Under the pieces are notes generated by a model. That model was not told the DNA's origin. It worked only from the letters and a program-made list of their open reading frames with translations, and searched no databases. This document shows positions 42,518-43,269 of a DNA stretch of 43,269 bases, in pieces. Position numbers and translations under genes: made by a program. The number at the start of each line of letters is the position of its first letter. Positions within the stretch are counted from its first letter, which is position 1. The DNA comes from JANWWM01 sp046292465 (GTDB lineage: Bacteria; Bacteroidota; Chlorobiia; Chlorobiales; Thermochlorobacteraceae), in the NCBI GenBank assembly GCA_046292465.1, contig JBKBRB010000020.1, positions 1-43,269 on the forward strand. Direction: 5' to 3'.

Positions 42518-43269
42518 ATGACCAAAAAATTACGCAACACTCTGCTGCTACTTGCCGCTGTGCTAATGCCTGCCTTAGCCACAGCGCAAAACCGACAACT
42601 CTATTCTTACCAAAGCGGCAACTTCGCTGACCCAAACATCTGGACGCTTACCAACGGCGGCACAGATTTCGTAACTCCTAACGCTGATGACAACTTCACC
42701 ATCAATCCGGGACACACGATTACGCTGACCGCAAACTCGCAAATTGATCAAACCGTTGCAGCGCGCACCGTTACGGTCAACGGCACGCTCAATGTGCAAG
42801 GCTTTACAACGCAAACCTTTGGCACTTTGCAAGGCAATGGCACGGTTCGCATTAGCGCAGGCGCGTTTCCTACGCTTTTGGCAGCAACTCACTCATTTCT
42901 GCAATCGGGCGGCGGCACCGTGCGCTACGAAGGCGCAACATACACCTTGCCAAACACGCCTACGACTTACAACAACCTCACCATCGCAGGCACAGGACCA
43001 AAATCGTTCGCGCCATCATCAGCAACGACCTTCACGCTCAACGGCAACTTGACCGTCGCAGAAAATACGCTCACGATTGGCGGAACGGGCACGCCACCTG
43101 TGGTTACGCTCAACATTCTCGGCAACCTGACCGTCAATAGCGGCGCCACGCTCAATGTCGGCTCGACGACTGGTGCCGTTCAGCATGTCATTAACCTCAG
43201 CGGAAACCTCACCAACAGCGGCACAATTGATTTAACCAACCTTGGCGAAGGCGCAAATCCTTTCACCAC
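42518..43269 (+). CDS. Secreted repeat-rich protein, N-terminal part (runs off the window)
   Basis: An open frame runs from the ATG to the window edge (250 residues). It has a clear signal peptide (MTKKLRNTLLLLAAVLMPALATAQ). The mature part opens with YSYQSGNFADPNIWTL, a start common in large Bacteroidota surface proteins, followed by repeated short beta strands rich in Thr, Asn and Gly (TVNGTLNVQG, LNGNLTVAENTLTIGG, LNILGNLTVNSGATLNVGS), the pattern of a right-handed beta-helix. Proteins of this kind usually end in a type IX sorting domain, not visible here. Function unknown; a surface filament or adhesin is possible. Confidence 0.82.
   Translation, partial: MTKKLRNTLLLLAAVLMPALATAQNRQLYSYQSGNFADPNIWTLTNGGTDFVTPNADDNFTINPGHTITLTANSQIDQTVAARTVTVNGTLNVQGFTTQTFGTLQGNGTVRISAGAFPTLLAATHSFLQSGGGTVRYEGATYTLPNTPTTYNNLTIAGTGPKSFAPSSATTFTLNGNLTVAENTLTIGGTGTPPVVTLNILGNLTVNSGATLNVGSTTGAVQHVINLSGNLTNSGTIDLTNLGEGANPFT

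Overview
The window looks like a chromosomal segment from a moderate-GC member of the Bacteroidota/Chlorobiota branch of the FCB group. A Chloroherpeton/Thermochlorobacter-like Chlorobiota is my best guess, but this is inference. The evidence is a C-terminal type IX secretion sorting domain on the protein at 8382-11042, a GWxTD-domain protein, an alternative complex III (ACIII) cluster followed directly by an A2-type cytochrome oxidase, mixed Shine-Dalgarno use (many starts have none), and TTG-N19-TAnnTTTG-like promoters. No rRNA, CRISPR array, insertion sequence, prophage or clear sign of lateral transfer was seen.

Layout. 1-936 is the 5' part of a secreted surface protein (minus strand). 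1248-8070 is a minus-strand signalling operon: a zinc-ribbon response regulator, a 1387-residue hybrid histidine kinase with its own HPt domain, an NtrC-type sigma-54 activator and a secreted DUF302 protein. 8382-11042 is a large secreted BNR/Asp-box repeat protein, divergent from a TPR protein; recR follows.

13088-26974 is the core of the window: one plus-strand respiratory cluster, ctaB-actA-actB-(three small membrane proteins)-actC-actD-actE-actF-small membrane protein-(51-residue ORF)-SCO-coxB-coxA, closed by a hairpin terminator at 26990. It encodes a quinol:cytochrome c oxidoreductase (ACIII), a caa3-like oxidase, a copper chaperone and heme O synthase. Oxidase subunit III and heme A synthase are absent. 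Two of the small ORFs (18367-18531 and 23181-23336) are under 60 codons and easily missed, but both have good ribosome binding sites.

27016-32773 (minus) holds a GlcD-type flavoprotein with a coupled lipoprotein, aroA, rpsU (non-AUG start behind a perfect extended Shine-Dalgarno), a zinc-motif protein and cystathionine beta-synthase. A tRNA-Ala(CGC) follows. 33212-36627 (minus) encodes a GWxTD protein and a Tsp/Prc protease, divergent from an outer-membrane beta-barrel protein and a flavin reductase. 38752-41074 is an FeS-type photolyase/cryptochrome-DCC protein-VanZ-like operon. upp, a Yip1-like membrane protein and the start of a secreted repeat protein end the window.

The observations most worth following are the three small membrane proteins between actB and actC, where the middle one looks like a fusion of the other two; the 51-residue ORF coupled to SCO; the rpsU leader; and about ten short two-copy tandem duplications sitting on or beside stop and start codons.
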